A stretch of 64,000 nt of DNA, taken from the NCBI GenBank assembly GCA_029817715.1, contig JARUPY010000387.1, positions 4,402,001 to 4,466,000 on the forward strand, in the 5' to 3' direction. The stretch's first letter is position 1; each line of letters opens with the position of its first letter. This document shows, in pieces, positions 39,352 through 50,622 of the stretch. Source of the stretch: Melastoma dodecandrum (Eukaryota; Streptophyta; Magnoliopsida; Myrtales; Melastomataceae). The notes beneath the pieces were generated by a model. It did not search any database and was not told the origin of the DNA. It worked only from the letters and a program-made list of their open reading frames with translations. The translations under genes and the position numbers were made by a program.

Positions 39352-40575
39352 TCAAGTTAGTCGTTGATTCCATTTAACAATAGAACCATCAACTTTAGAA
39401 GAGATGCCATGCATATCATTTCGTCTAACATGACAAGTGTTGATGAAATGACCTGGCCTACAATAGTAGCAAAGCCTAGGTAATTTTTGAACAATGTAAT
39501 GAGAATCGCCATTTCTAACATGAAGATGTATATATTTCCCATGATGTGAATGTTTCTCATTTCCAGATTTGTGCATCTCATGCACAAATAAATTAGTTTT
39601 GTTGTGCACAACACTGAGTTGCTATTGCAGTTCTTCAATCTTTGACTTAGATTGAGAAAGTTGCTTTGCCACTTTCGCAGCCTTTACTGATAACTCTTCC
39701 CTAAGAGAAGCGTTCTCAGTATTCAAGAGTTTATTATATTTCTTGAGAACTTAGTTGCTTGAAGTCAGTGACTCGAGTTTATCATATAACTCCATAAAGA
39801 GGTTTTCAATTTCATCAGATGATAAAGCAGAGGGAGAGAGAGCATCTACCTTCTCAGTGTCAGAATCAATTTGTGCCATATAGTAGAGATTTGTTGTTTC
39901 GTCATCCTGATTTGATTCCTCATCACTATCACTCCAAGACGCCAACATGACGTTTTTCTTATATTTTGAATATTTGCCTTTCTCATTTAAGAGAGGGCAA
40001 TCTGGCCTCATATGACCAGGTTTATTGCACTCAAAACACACCCCACCTTTACCTTGGTGTGGTTTTGGATTTTTCTTTTTAGCATCTCGCTTTCCCTAGA
40101 ACCGGTTTTTGCGAAGATACTCTTTGAATTTCCTTGCCATCAAGGAGATTTCATTATCTGAATCAGATGAAGACTCATATTCAGATTCATCAGAAGTATC
40201 AATACTTCCTTTAAATGCAATACCATTGGATTTCTTTTCTTCAGCGAACTTGTTCTTTTTCTCATAAGCGACGAGAGAACCAAGTAGCTGTTGAAGACTT
40301 AAGCTCGTTAAGTCCTTTGCTTCTTCAATTGCCATTTTCTTGGCTTCCCAAGATGTAGGCAAAATGCAAAGTATTTTTCTGACCAACTCAGAATTAGAAA
40401 TGGTTTTTCCAAGAGATTCCATGGCATTAGTGATTTCGGCGATTCTATCAAACATTTGATTTATCCACTCATCCTTTTTCAATTTGAATGCTCCGTATTG
40501 AGTTACTATTGCATTCACTTTGTATTCTTTGACTTGTTCTGCTCCATCATAGATCAAAGCAAGTCTATCCCACAT
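39352..40575 (-). pseudogene. SIRE gag region, broken
   Basis: The frame 40096-40575 has the gag capsid-type segment (MWDRLALIYDGAEQVKEYK). 39751-40041 begins with the CCHC knuckle CFECNKPGHMRPDC, and 39352-39609 carries a second knuckle-like motif CYYCRPGHFINTC, typical of the SIRE lineage. The N-terminal part of gag, between about 40576 and 41000, has no usable frame. Stops separate all pieces. Confidence 0.82.
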
Positions 40576-41011
40576 TTCTTCGCAGTCTTACAAGTGGAGA
40601 CGCGATAAAATTTATTTCCAGCTAGAGCGCATACTAAGTAGTGCTTTCCTTTAGTGTTGAGAGAAATCGTTCTCTTTCTTTCAATTTCATGCCGAATATC
40701 ACTGGTATTAGGTGGAGGAACTGTAAGGTCTCTTTCAATTATAATACGCCAACAAACGGCTTCTTTTGCTCATATGAACAACTTCATACTCATTTTCCAA
40801 TATGAGAAATGTTGTTATGCAAAGAGCGGGGGACGTTCGGTCGAATGACCATCAGTTAAGAGCATCGACATTTTTGCTCAGTTATGAGTTCTTATAACTC
40901 AACAGCACCTTACTGTGCTTAATGTAAAATTTTCAACAACACGCTGTTATGATCCTTAGGTACAGCAACAGAGTTCTGTACTGGCAATCACACAGAAAGC
41001 TTTCCAGCAAA

Positions 41012-41027
41012 CCCGCTCTAATACCAA
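41012..41027 (-). other. Primer-binding site of the SIRE element
   Basis: Minus strand TTGGTATTAGAGCGGG follows the LTR end GATCCAATA. It matches the initiator-methionine tRNA 3' end (TGGTATCAGAGC type) with one change. Confidence 0.8.
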
Positions 41028-41028
41028 T

Positions 41029-43483
41029 TATTGGATCGTTCAGGCGCACTAAGAGGGGGATGAATTAGTTATTATAACTTTTTCGCTATTTCTCAGTGTA
41101 AGCGAAACCGTTACGATTTGATCGAGCAGAACGTTTCTCAGAAGTGAGATCTGCTTCGCTGTAACCGTTACGATTTGATCGAGTAGATTTTCGTACGAGT
41201 GTTTGCACGATAGTAATGGACATAATAGTTTATAGTGGTTCTGCCTTAATCGACCTACTCCCACTTTTCACCGTAGATGTGATTTCACTGTATAAATATA
41301 ATGGGTGCAAATGAACCTTTTGCACTAGGTTTTTGGTTTCTCAACAAGTGAGATTTAAAATCCATTGCAAAAGGAGATCACTCCTAGGCAACGATCAGCT
41401 CATCACACAGTGGACGTCTTCTCATTTCCAGCAGAATGATGCTCACACTCAGTAATTGATTGCTCAAAGGATTTTCACACAACTCGTTGTCGCTTAGGCG
41501 TAAGCCTATCAATCAAAGCACAAAGACAACGTTGTTTTAGAGTATGCATCCTCACAAATAATTCCTTACAGTGAAGAACGACTTCTCAAGGAGCAGCCCG
41601 TTTCTGGTTCACAGTACAGGAATGCTTCAGCACTTAATAGCTCAACAAAGGATTTCCACATAGTTTTTATCTCTTCTCAAGATGAGCCCGTAAGTACTTA
41701 AGAGATAACCACATAGAGTCACTTAGTCAGAGAAAAGAAAATAAGGAGTTGGTTCCTCACACAGCAGTACCTGACTTCTCACACAGCGAAGTCGGGGTAT
41801 CCGTCTTACACTCAGTTCGGACGTGCACGGTTACCATAGCCGTGACTCACCCCACTACATACCCAGTGCCTAGGGTGGAATTTTCAGCTTTGGCGGCTCC
41901 CACGCAACCTGCTCTATTGTCCCTCAGTATTAGGAGGTCGATACTTCTGTACAGCACCCCTGGGCTCGGGAGGACCTCTTTCCACTCAGGCGACGTTCCC
42001 AACTCCCGCTCTACCCTATAAGCATAAGACTTCTAGCGCGCACCCGCAAGTGTGTGTCTCACTGCTCAAACTTCGTAGGCTCAAGACTTCCCTACGAAAA
42101 GACACGACAAGAACGGCTTCTTGCCGATGGGTCATCAACTGTTACTACAATCAGCACAGGTATTCACTTAGCTTCCCTTAGACAATTCGTCAGCCGCTCG
42201 TTGAACGCACCGATGACACACAGCCCCTCTCACGACGATCAAGGTCGCACATAAACCTTAACACTCCCACACGCAGATTGCAAGATGTAAGAACCAGGCA
42301 ATCACTTAGCACTTTCCGTTCTCCGTCGATCACACAGCTCACACGATTCCTCAAAGCTTCACATAGATCACACAGGCTTTGGACAACCACATAGACCACA
42401 CCGATTCGTTGTTTAGTGTATAAATGTCGTCTGGTTTAAATAGGGAGTGAATCAGATAATTCGTTTCCCAAATATCAGCCTTCAGCAAGCTGTGGACAGG
42501 ATTAGCGGACAGCTGCTCAACGGTCACAATGACCAAGAAGGAAAGGAATCTTTGTCATCTTTCCTAATTCGTATGATTTGATCCAATCAATATTAGAATG
42601 CTACCTGATTGATGTTTCTATCATTAGCCACGACAAAACCAAAATAATTACATTCCTTAATGACCATTGAGATAAGATAGAAAATAACATATTGTTATAA
42701 TTAGAGACTTTATTTCTAAATCTTTCTCAAATGTCACTATCTGATCCTCATACGTGATTTTCTGAATCAGATAATGTAATTAATCATTAAATATGATAAA
42801 ATTACGTTAAATAAGTTGGAATAATAATTATTCCCTCATTTTGGTAATTGTAGCGAAGTAATGTAATACAAGTTTGCTGTAGTGTGGCACCACACTTCTC
42901 AAGCGTAGCGACACACTTTTCAAGCGATACAACAACGCATTTCTTACGCACATGTCATCATCGTGTGATTTATTGTCAGAATAATATCTGAGAGCTTTGT
43001 CTGATTTCTATGGGAGAAACTTTGTGGGAGGTGTCCAGATTCATTAGGACAATTTCCATTGATTGATTTCCATAATATCAGTAGATCAGATTAATCTGAG
43101 TGGATACCTGTTCAACGGTCTGGAAAGTCCTCGAATGGTAACTTTCCTTATATATTGTTTCCAAATCTTTAATTGAAAACACAATATTCTAATTTTGAGT
43201 TGCCTAATAAAAGGATTCGATGTATTTAGACATCTAAATATTTGTTTTAAATATATTCCGATATAATCCGAAATATATTGCAAAAGGAAATATTATTTCC
43301 AAATTTCGAGTGAGCAAGCGTAGCAAAACAGTAACGACTTACTCTAGTGTAACAACGTATAGCTCAGGCTCAGCAACACTTTGCTCAAGCTCATTACTAA
43401 AGATAAGTGGTGTGTTACAGCAACACATTACTATGAATTTATAACATAGCTTTTGAAGCTCATCATCAAAACCAAGGTTAACA
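41029..43483 (-). repeat. LTR of the SIRE element (5' LTR in element orientation)
   Basis: 2455 bases. It differs from its partner by many base changes and indels. The internal terminus reads TATTGG where the outer LTR has TGTTGG, and a local duplication of GTTACGATTTGATCGAG occurs at 41111 and 41167. Confidence 0.9.
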
Positions 43484-43730
43484 CTTCCTCTTGGGATGGT
43501 GGTCCAGGAGGAATGTAAAGGCGATGTACCCTAAATATGATGGTATGGGCTCAAGCAAGCTTCAAGACAATGGAACAGTAAGTTAACTGATTGGAATGAT
43601 GACTTCTTTGAGACACAAGGAAATCGCTACATAGTGACCTTGTTCTGTGCTATACAAAAGTTGCTACTCGCGCTATCAACTTGCCTGAAAGTTTCAATGC
43701 GTTATTTCTTGATGGAAGTCACTAATTGAA
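43484..43730 (+). mobile_element. Old copia retrotransposon, part 2 (reverse transcriptase continued)
   Basis: Directly after the SIRE element the sequence resumes the same reverse transcriptase: LPLGW, then YGLKQASRQWN-like sequence (GGTCTCAAGCAAGCTTC-type; near 43545-43590). Together with the VYIQLPV end at 33418 this shows one gene split by the insertion. It fades by about 43730. Confidence 0.8.
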
Positions 43731-44880
43731 TCGACTTCATTAAAAAAGTTATCACTTAAATAGTAACTTTTACTTCATATATAAGTAATCCTTAAGGGTT
43801 TTTCTTTCATTTTATGGGAGCCATCTCTATCCCCAACAACAGACCCAAGACGACCGCGCTTCTCCCCTCCCGATCCCGCCTGACCGTTGCTTCCTCCGAG
43901 ATTGCATCGTGCTGCAGTCCTCATCATCGACCCCTCCAGTGGCTTCCCTTGACCATCTATCATCCTTAGGTAGCTCGTGTCCTCCCATGGTTATTGTTGT
44001 TACTTGTGAGGACTAAATTTTAATTTGGTAAATTTTATTTTTTATTAGAAAATTGTATTGTACTTAATAGAATTAATTATTTATTTGGTTGATTGAAATA
44101 ATTATGGCTAGTGGCTTAACATGGATTAATATTTAAGTCAATTTAGGTTTAGTCTTACAATGTCAATTACATTGGGATAATACAAAAAAATGTAACGTGG
44201 TTTAACTTGATTAGTCAATTTAGGGTTTAGTCTTAGAAATATTAATTACATTAGATTTAGTCATAGAGATGTTAATTACATTGGGTTTAGTTGAAATTTT
44301 GTTGAATATTTAATATTTGATAAATTTAAAATTACAAATTTTGGAATTTAGCAAATTTACCACATTTTTCGCTTTCATGTCATAACTTGTTTCGCTTTTA
44401 CTCATGTCGATAGCAGATAATCAGAACTGCTTATACTTCACACAATTGTTTATGTTTGATTATCGTGAAGATTGACCAGTTTATCGACTCCCAATGTCAT
44501 TCCCGACTATGAGGAACGAGGAATGCCACGATCATCCCGTATCCATAACAAGATAAACATTAAGGAATGAACTAGCAAGTCAACTTGTGACATATGTTGA
44601 AATGAAGGACACAATAGGCGAGAATGCCCACATAAATATTGTTTTGTTTCTTTAATTCATTTTGTCGATACTTATATCATTTTATTGTCACCGATTCTTT
44701 GTGTTCATATAATCTATTGGAAGTGATGTTTCTTAATCCTGGATTGAAGGATGTCCTTCACAATCAAGATGATCACTGATCAACTCAAATGTCAGAAGAA
44801 GAATATGCGTCAGCAAAGAGTTGATTTTTTTTTACGCGAACTTTTCCCTATTTATAACTTCATTTAATATGTACTACCAC
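43731..44880. other. AT-rich spacer
   Basis: A GC-rich patch at about 43815-43985 looks exon-like but has no recognisable domain. From 44150 to 44300 a short motif (TTAATTACATTGGGTTTAGT) recurs three times. No gene supported. Confidence 0.4.
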
Positions 44881-44884
44881 AATA

Positions 44885-45720
44885 CAGAATCATGTACTAT
44901 ATTGTCGTCGTTTGGAGCAGTCTGTTAAGAGAGTGCACTTATATGGAGTATTTCCTCTACTAGGCGAGATTTTACAATGTTACAAAGTTACTCTACATAC
45001 AGTTAGATTGAGCGTTTATATCAGTGCTTGTGGACAAATAGGGCTTGGAGACTCATATTTTTAACATGATAAACAAGAAGATGACTATTACTCTTGAGAA
45101 TATCCATATTCAGCTTGGAATATTGCTTGATGGTATTGCGACTATTAGGACTACGACTTTACCATTTGATGATTTATGTCGCGACCTGTTCGGAGTTGTC
45201 CCGAGAAGGAACGACATTAAGGTTGACAAGGTCAAATGAAATGGTTGGAGCAATAGTTCAACCATTTGTCAGAGTGGGCTATGGAGGAGCAGGTAAAGAG
45301 GCACACTCGTGCCTATATCCTCCGATTGATTGGAGGTATATTGTTTATAAACAAGTCAAATAATTGAGTACATCTTACGTGACCGTTGTTTATTGTTGAT
45401 TTCGAGCGTGTCATGAAGTATAATTGGAGATCTACATGTTTGGTGTGGATGTATCGCTATCCATGTTGTGTTTCACAAAATAAGTCAAATCAAATTGTGA
45501 GACTCCTTATTTTACTTCAGATTTAGGCTTGGGACTATTTCTGCATATTTCCCCGCTCAGGCATAATACATTGAATATGGTGGATATGCGTCTGACTTAT
45601 ATGTGGGAGGTTGAGGACCACATCTTTTAGCATAAAACGATGTTCCGAATAGCGAGACCTACTCATCCACGTATTGTTGTGGTTCGGGATCGCGACACCT
45701 TTTGAAAGTCGTCATCCTGA
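44885..45720 (+). pseudogene. Plant mobile domain (PMD) protein remnant
   Basis: The translation follows the PMD family (related to MAIL1/MAIN and to transposon-encoded copies): ETHIF ... KKMTITLENIHIQLGILLDG (45040-45130), LCRDLFGVVP (about 45175-45210), then after a frame change EEQVKRHTRAYILRLIGGIL (45285-45345), VDFERVMKYNWRSTCLVWMY (45395-45455) and LLILLQI. Several stops and at least one frameshift interrupt it. PMD copies are often carried by Mutator-like or Gypsy transposons, so this may be a transposon passenger. Not functional. Confidence 0.7.
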
Positions 45721-46036
45721 ATGAAGAGTTTATCAAGTTGTAATATCTAACTGCATCATTTTTCTTTCATTGTAACGGTTAAGCACGTCTTAAAAACTCT
45801 TTGCCCCATAAGTGTTTCGATACGAGCTCGCCTACCCCGACGTTTCCTTCCTAAATTTGTCTTCTTTAACCTCTCCAATCTCCCTTACATGCTACCCGTC
45901 CTTCCTAACCTCCCCAAACTCCGGTTCCGACCTCTCCCAAACTCTAATTTAAGATATATCCACCAAACTCATCGTCTCTGATCTTTTGTCGATGCCGTGA
46001 ATAGAATCTTCCGGTAAAGTAGTTGATTGTTGGCTG

Positions 46037-46225
46037 TCGATTCTAAATGAGGTTGTCGATTAGTTTAGATTAGTGAGACATCAATTTTAAATTGAGGGTT
46101 GATAATTAATTTAAGTTAGTGGGATGACCATTTTAGATTGAGGTTGTTGATTAGTTTAACTTAGTTGGATGTCGGTTTTAGGGTTTTTAATTGGTTTATA
46201 TTAATAGAATGTCGGTTTTAAATTT
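46037..46225. repeat. Degenerate tandem repeat, unit about 40-47 bp
   Basis: Four units share TGTCGGTTTTAGATTGAGG-like sequence followed by GTTGATTAGTTTAGATTAGT-like sequence, beginning near 46037, 46081, 46129 and 46173, with a partial fifth. Confidence 0.65.
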
Positions 46226-46639
46226 ATTTGAGAAGTCATTGTCCCGGAACGGTTGCATCACTTTGTTTTCACAAAAATGTTGATTATATTGTGGTTAAAT
46301 TGATATTTTTTATTATTGGTCCTACAAGGTCTAATGTTTTTTTATGGCTGAATTTGAATTATTTTTATGATTATTGTAGGTATTGGTATATTTATGCTAG
46401 TTTGGTTGAAATTGTCTTGAAATTGTAAGATTATATGTCCTTTTTATAATAGTAACTCACATTCAGATATTGTTATTTACGGATGACCAAGTTATCAATG
46501 GTAAAAATGGATTGGCTTATGACAAGGACCAATTAAAAGGATTAAGTTAGATGTATTAGTTGAATATGTAAAGTTTGAAAGAGGTATAACTCGTGTTGTG
46601 AAGTTAAATGAATTTTATAAATTCAGGATATGTCATAGA

Positions 46640-46790
46640 TATCTAGATAGGATTATTCTGAAGTTAAATTTATTCTTGTCCCTATTGGTGATGATGACGA
46701 CATGACATTATTCGTTGAGTTTGGTATGCTAAATGCTAAGCACATCCAAAAAGTTTATGTGCTTTCTGCTTTTAATAATTCAAATAATGA
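46640..46790 (+). pseudogene. Possible Mutator-like transposase N-terminal remnant
   Basis: Reads VPIGDDDDMTLFVEFGMLNA and then KVYVLSAFNN. This resembles the short acidic segment before the core of MULE-encoded proteins, where a P-I-x-x-D-D-D-V pattern is common. Short and isolated, so only tentative. Confidence 0.35.
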
Positions 46791-47937
46791 ATGAAGGTGA
46801 TCATATAATGATAGAGACGTTGGAACATGCCAGAAGAAAGAGTAAATATGGTGTACCTTGCCATGTAGCAGAGCATCCCAACCGAAAGAGGTAGCCACTC
46901 TCACTGGAGAAGCAATTGTCATGATGGCGTAGTATACACAACTTCAACTATGGTCATCGCAAAGGCTTGGAAGACTAGTCAGAATATGAGGAACACATAA
47001 AAGAAGATAAAGAAAATGAAGAAAATGGTGCAAAAGAGGATGAACCCTAATAGATGGCAATATAACATAGTGAAGATGATCACGAGGATGAAGACCATGA
47101 TAAAAAAAAATGGATTTTCAAGAAGATGGGGTGATGATCTCTCCACTAATGTACCTAGCAGCGATACAGCCATGATATGACTACATCAAACCCTACATTG
47201 GTCAACCATCAAGTTCAACTCTTGAAGCACCAATCAAGGCTTCAAAAGACTTCTAGTTCCCTCATTCAAATCCGGAATAACCACTTTCTCAGCTCACACA
47301 ACTCATCGTCAGGATTTGTCCCGGCAGTGATACTAGGAAGATCAACAAATTGCAACCACTTCGATGTCATTCGAGAAAGAATAGAGGTCGTGGTGGGAGA
47401 CACGCCCACTTTCTTGTATCTTAGTAATATTAAAAAATTGAATAATATTTCATCATTTTTTTTAAAACTCACAATCCTCGGAGTCTGTGCTTATAAGATG
47501 CTTGTCATAAAAGCGTTTTAGTAAGAAATTTGATACGTGAAAACAAAAATGTTCGAAATAAAATATATTGAAATTGTTTGAAATTATAATTTCTCCGCCT
47601 TTTATACATAGATTTTTAATTTACAGTAATTTATAAATATTTGAAAGACAAATAAGATGACTCAATCTTCGTTATCAAGGGATATTTTTTTTTTCAACGT
47701 TTTAGAAGTGATGTGATTAAACATTTAGCATGTTGTGTAATGATGTGATTCTACTTAATTTTTACTATTTATAAAGATGATAAATTAGTAATTTCATTTG
47801 ATTCGATTGTAAGTTTAATTAAAATTCTTAATCTTATACCTAATCAAATGAAAAATCCATCAGTACAATTGGAATAATGAATTTCGTATACAAAACACAG
47901 AATTAGCTCATTCCATTATATTTGGATTCCCCATGGT

Positions 47938-48088
47938 TCCGCCTGACAAAAGGCGGCGAGCCAATGGGCTTCATTAATGGGCCCAAGACGGATGAGTCCA
48001 CAGGCCCTCAATGCAAATATCTCAACTTCCATACGGCCCAAAAAGATCGAGCTCGCTACCCGTATAAACCCCGGGGGGGGGGGGGGGG
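47938..48088 (+). promoter_or_regulatory. RS2Z promoter: site II cluster, TATA box and G16 tract
   Basis: CAATGGGCTTC, AATGGGCCCAAG, CAGGCCCTC and ACGGCCCAAAAA lie between 47957 and 48046. TATAAACC is at 48063-48070 and is followed at once by sixteen consecutive G (48073-48088), where transcription should begin. The cluster suits a constitutive splicing-factor gene. Confidence 0.7.
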
Positions 48089-48463
48089 TTGATCGGATCA
48101 GGGACACCTGTCTCGAGGCGGGAACACGGAATTAGGTTTCAGAGGTCTGGATTCCTCCCGGTTCGAACCCTCCTCTGCTCTCCCCGATATTCCCTTTTCG
48201 CGTTTTGGTTTGATCGCTATCGGTTGCCTTCTAGGGTTTTCCGAATCGATCTGTGGGTTTTTAGTGCGTTTTCGCGGGGTCTTAGATCTCTGTAAAGCTG
48301 GATTTTTGTGGCGTCTTGTCTAATTTGTCGTTTGCTGGTTCTGAGTGTGTGATGGATGTATGGAATTTGTTGCTCGATTTGATGCAATCCAGGGTGCGAC
48401 AGATGTTGTATTTGTTTTACTCTACTTGACGAGTGGATTTTAATGAGTACCCTTGTAGGAGGC

Positions 48464-50622
48464 ATGCCTCGGTACGACGATCGGCGCGGTAGCACCCGGC
48501 TCTATGTGGGGCACTTGTCATCCCGGACAAGGACCCGGGATCTTGAGGATCTCTTTGCCAGATATGGAAGGTGATTTTCTATTTAGGACAAGTTTTATGC
48601 ACTAGAATTCCGGGTTTTACTATGTTCTTGCAGGGTAATTTTCATTGCAATGTTATTTTTCTGCCAGTAAGAAGTTTGTGTTGCTAGTGTGGTGCTCCTG
48701 GCAAGCAACTGTTTGTATAACATTTGAATTTTGAAACTTTATTCTCCTTTCCTGTATCTTCCTGTGAGTGATTGATGCATCTTTTCAACCTTTCTCTCGG
48801 TGTTTTAACTGGGATAATCTTATTGAAGGTTTCCCTTCTGTTGTAAGAGGACACCATGGTGGACTGGCCAGTCCTTTGTAGTATTTATGCATTAAGTATT
48901 GGAAATGGCGAGATCCCACACTGGTGTTTAGTTAACCTTTGGCGGCGAGGTGACGATCCTTCCTGATGGCCTTACTGTTTGTGGTAAACCATTTACGCAG
49001 AGTACGTGCGGTGGATATGAAGCGAGACTATGCTTTTGTTGTATGTACCTCCTAACTCTTAGCTTTATGTGATTTACCCCCCTGGGAAAGGATGCCAAGC
49101 ACTTCTTCATGGGTTGCCGACTTGCCGTGCTAACCGGATAATTTAAATGCTGTATTTTCTCTGGTGTGCTTTCTGCTTTCTTGTGATTATAGGAATATGG
49201 TGATCCACGGGATGCTGATGATGCTAGATATGGTCTAGATGGCCGAGAATTCAAAGGAAGCCGTATTGTTGTGGAATTTTCCAAGGGGGTGAGTTCTTTA
49301 ATATTTATTTTCAGTCCATAGTTTGTTGTAGTCTAATATTTCTTTGAGTTGCTGTTTATATTATACTAATTACTTCTACCATCATGTAATTGTTATTTCT
49401 TTCTTTCAGTTCATAATTTTTCGTTGCATGGATGGTTCGATACTTACTAAGAAATTGCACCAAGTTTGTGCATCATGTTAATTGATGCTCATCACCTTCA
49501 GGCACCACGAGGCCCTGGTGGATCCCGTGATTTTCTGGGGAGGGGGCCCCCTCCTGGTTCTGGTCGCTGCTTTAACTGTGGGATTGATGGCCACTGGGCT
49601 CGAGATTGCAAAGCTGGGGATTGGAAAAATAAGTGCTACCACTGTGGGGACAGGGGCCACATTGAAAGAAATTGTCCAAACAGTCCGAAGAAACTCAGGT
49701 TTTATTCCATTCTATGCCTTTATTTGGGATTTCAATTGTGGAAATGTGATACATGCTAATTGGATGAATAACTTGGGCATAGCCGCGAGCAGAGATACTC
49801 AAGGTCCCCCAGTCCTCGTCATGGCCGTAGTAGGAGCCGTAGCTTTTCTAGAAGCCATAGTTACAGGTTTGTTTTTTGTTTAATATGATTGTTGGATGTT
49901 TAGCCTACCGTTTTTTTTTTTGTTTAAGATGATTTTTGGATGTTGACCCTATTGGTTTGTTGTTTAGTATTCAACATTTGGAAAAGTATTGTGTTTACTG
50001 TAGCCACTGGAGCTTGCAACTGCTTTAGGTTGTCAATATGATATCTACATGGTGACGGTAATTGCTAATGATGTCAGACCTTTTGATTTTGCCTGTACTT
50101 TTGTTCTGATGTTGGTTTTCATGCTGTGATTTGCACGTCTACTCGTCCTTACGTGGAGTATCATGTTCTGATTGCCCCTCTATTTTTTTTGGTAGTCGAT
50201 CACCCTCCCCTGTAAAGAGGGAGAGGGAACGGGGTTATGAGGCGAAGAGGGAGAGGAGTTATGAAGATGTCGAAACAAGACCAAGGAGCCCTCATGATTC
50301 TCGTAGCCCCACCAAGAGAGGCAGGAGCCCTTCCCCAAGGGGAAGGAGGGATAGCCCTGGACCTGATGAAAGTAGTAGCCCAAGGGGCAGACCTGATGGA
50401 TCTCCAGAGAATCAGAAATGGGCCAATGGATTGGACTATGGCAACAGCCCCAGGGGCAGGAGCAGTCGGAGTCGCAGTCCCGGTGATGATGCTGATGGCA
50501 ATTACAGAAGTCCCGTGAAGGAAAATGGCCATGATCTTAGCCCCAGTCCAATTCCAAGGGATGAAGATGGCCACAGGGGTGATGACGATGATAATGGTGG
50601 CTCTCCAAGAGGCAGCGGGTAA
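48464..50622 (+). CDS. RS2Z: Serine/arginine-rich splicing factor RS2Z (RS2Z32/RS2Z33 type)
   Basis: Plant-specific SR protein that binds pre-mRNA and steers splice-site choice in nuclear speckles. Exons: 48464-48570, 49001-49040, 49193-49288, 49502-49698, 49783-49866, 50196-50622, giving about 316 residues. The N-terminal RRM has RNP2 RLYVGHL (12-18) and RNP1 RDYAFVEY (44-51). Two CCHC zinc knuckles follow, [14 protein letters not shown] (104-117) and [14 protein letters not shown] (126-139), which define RS2Z. Then comes an RS domain ([18 protein letters not shown]) and a long SP-rich acidic tail ending GGSPRGSG. The ATG follows a probable 5'-leader intron acceptor (CTTGTAG at 48453-48459). 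The 430-base intron after the first coding exon is the long intron expected in SR genes. The TAA stop lies inside a strong donor consensus, GGGTAAGT. Confidence 0.95.

Larger units (their letters stand above)
33419..43483 (-). mobile_element. SIRE-type (Ty1/copia) LTR retrotransposon, full length but defective
   Basis: A complete 10.07-kb element on the minus strand with two long LTRs (33419-35857 and 41029-43483), primer-binding site, polypurine tract, and gag, protease, integrase, reverse transcriptase and RNase H in copia order. Ends are TG...CA: plus-strand left end TGTTGGATCATTC, right end AAGGTTAACA. The flanking five bases CTCCC (33414-33418) and CTTCC (43484-43488) are the target duplication with one change. 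They interrupt a single reverse-transcriptase frame of the older copia. LTR length above 2 kb, the two zinc knuckles and the IFGSTNE reverse-transcriptase motif point to the SIRE/Maximus lineage. Many stops and frameshifts, and visible divergence between LTRs, mean it cannot make its own proteins. Confidence 0.92.
45721..47937. other. AT-rich spacer with transposon debris
   Basis: Holds a degenerate tandem repeat (46037-46225) and a possible Mutator-like transposase scrap (46640-46790). Otherwise I see nothing supportable; the short frames at 46979-47521 have no domain. Confidence 0.4.
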
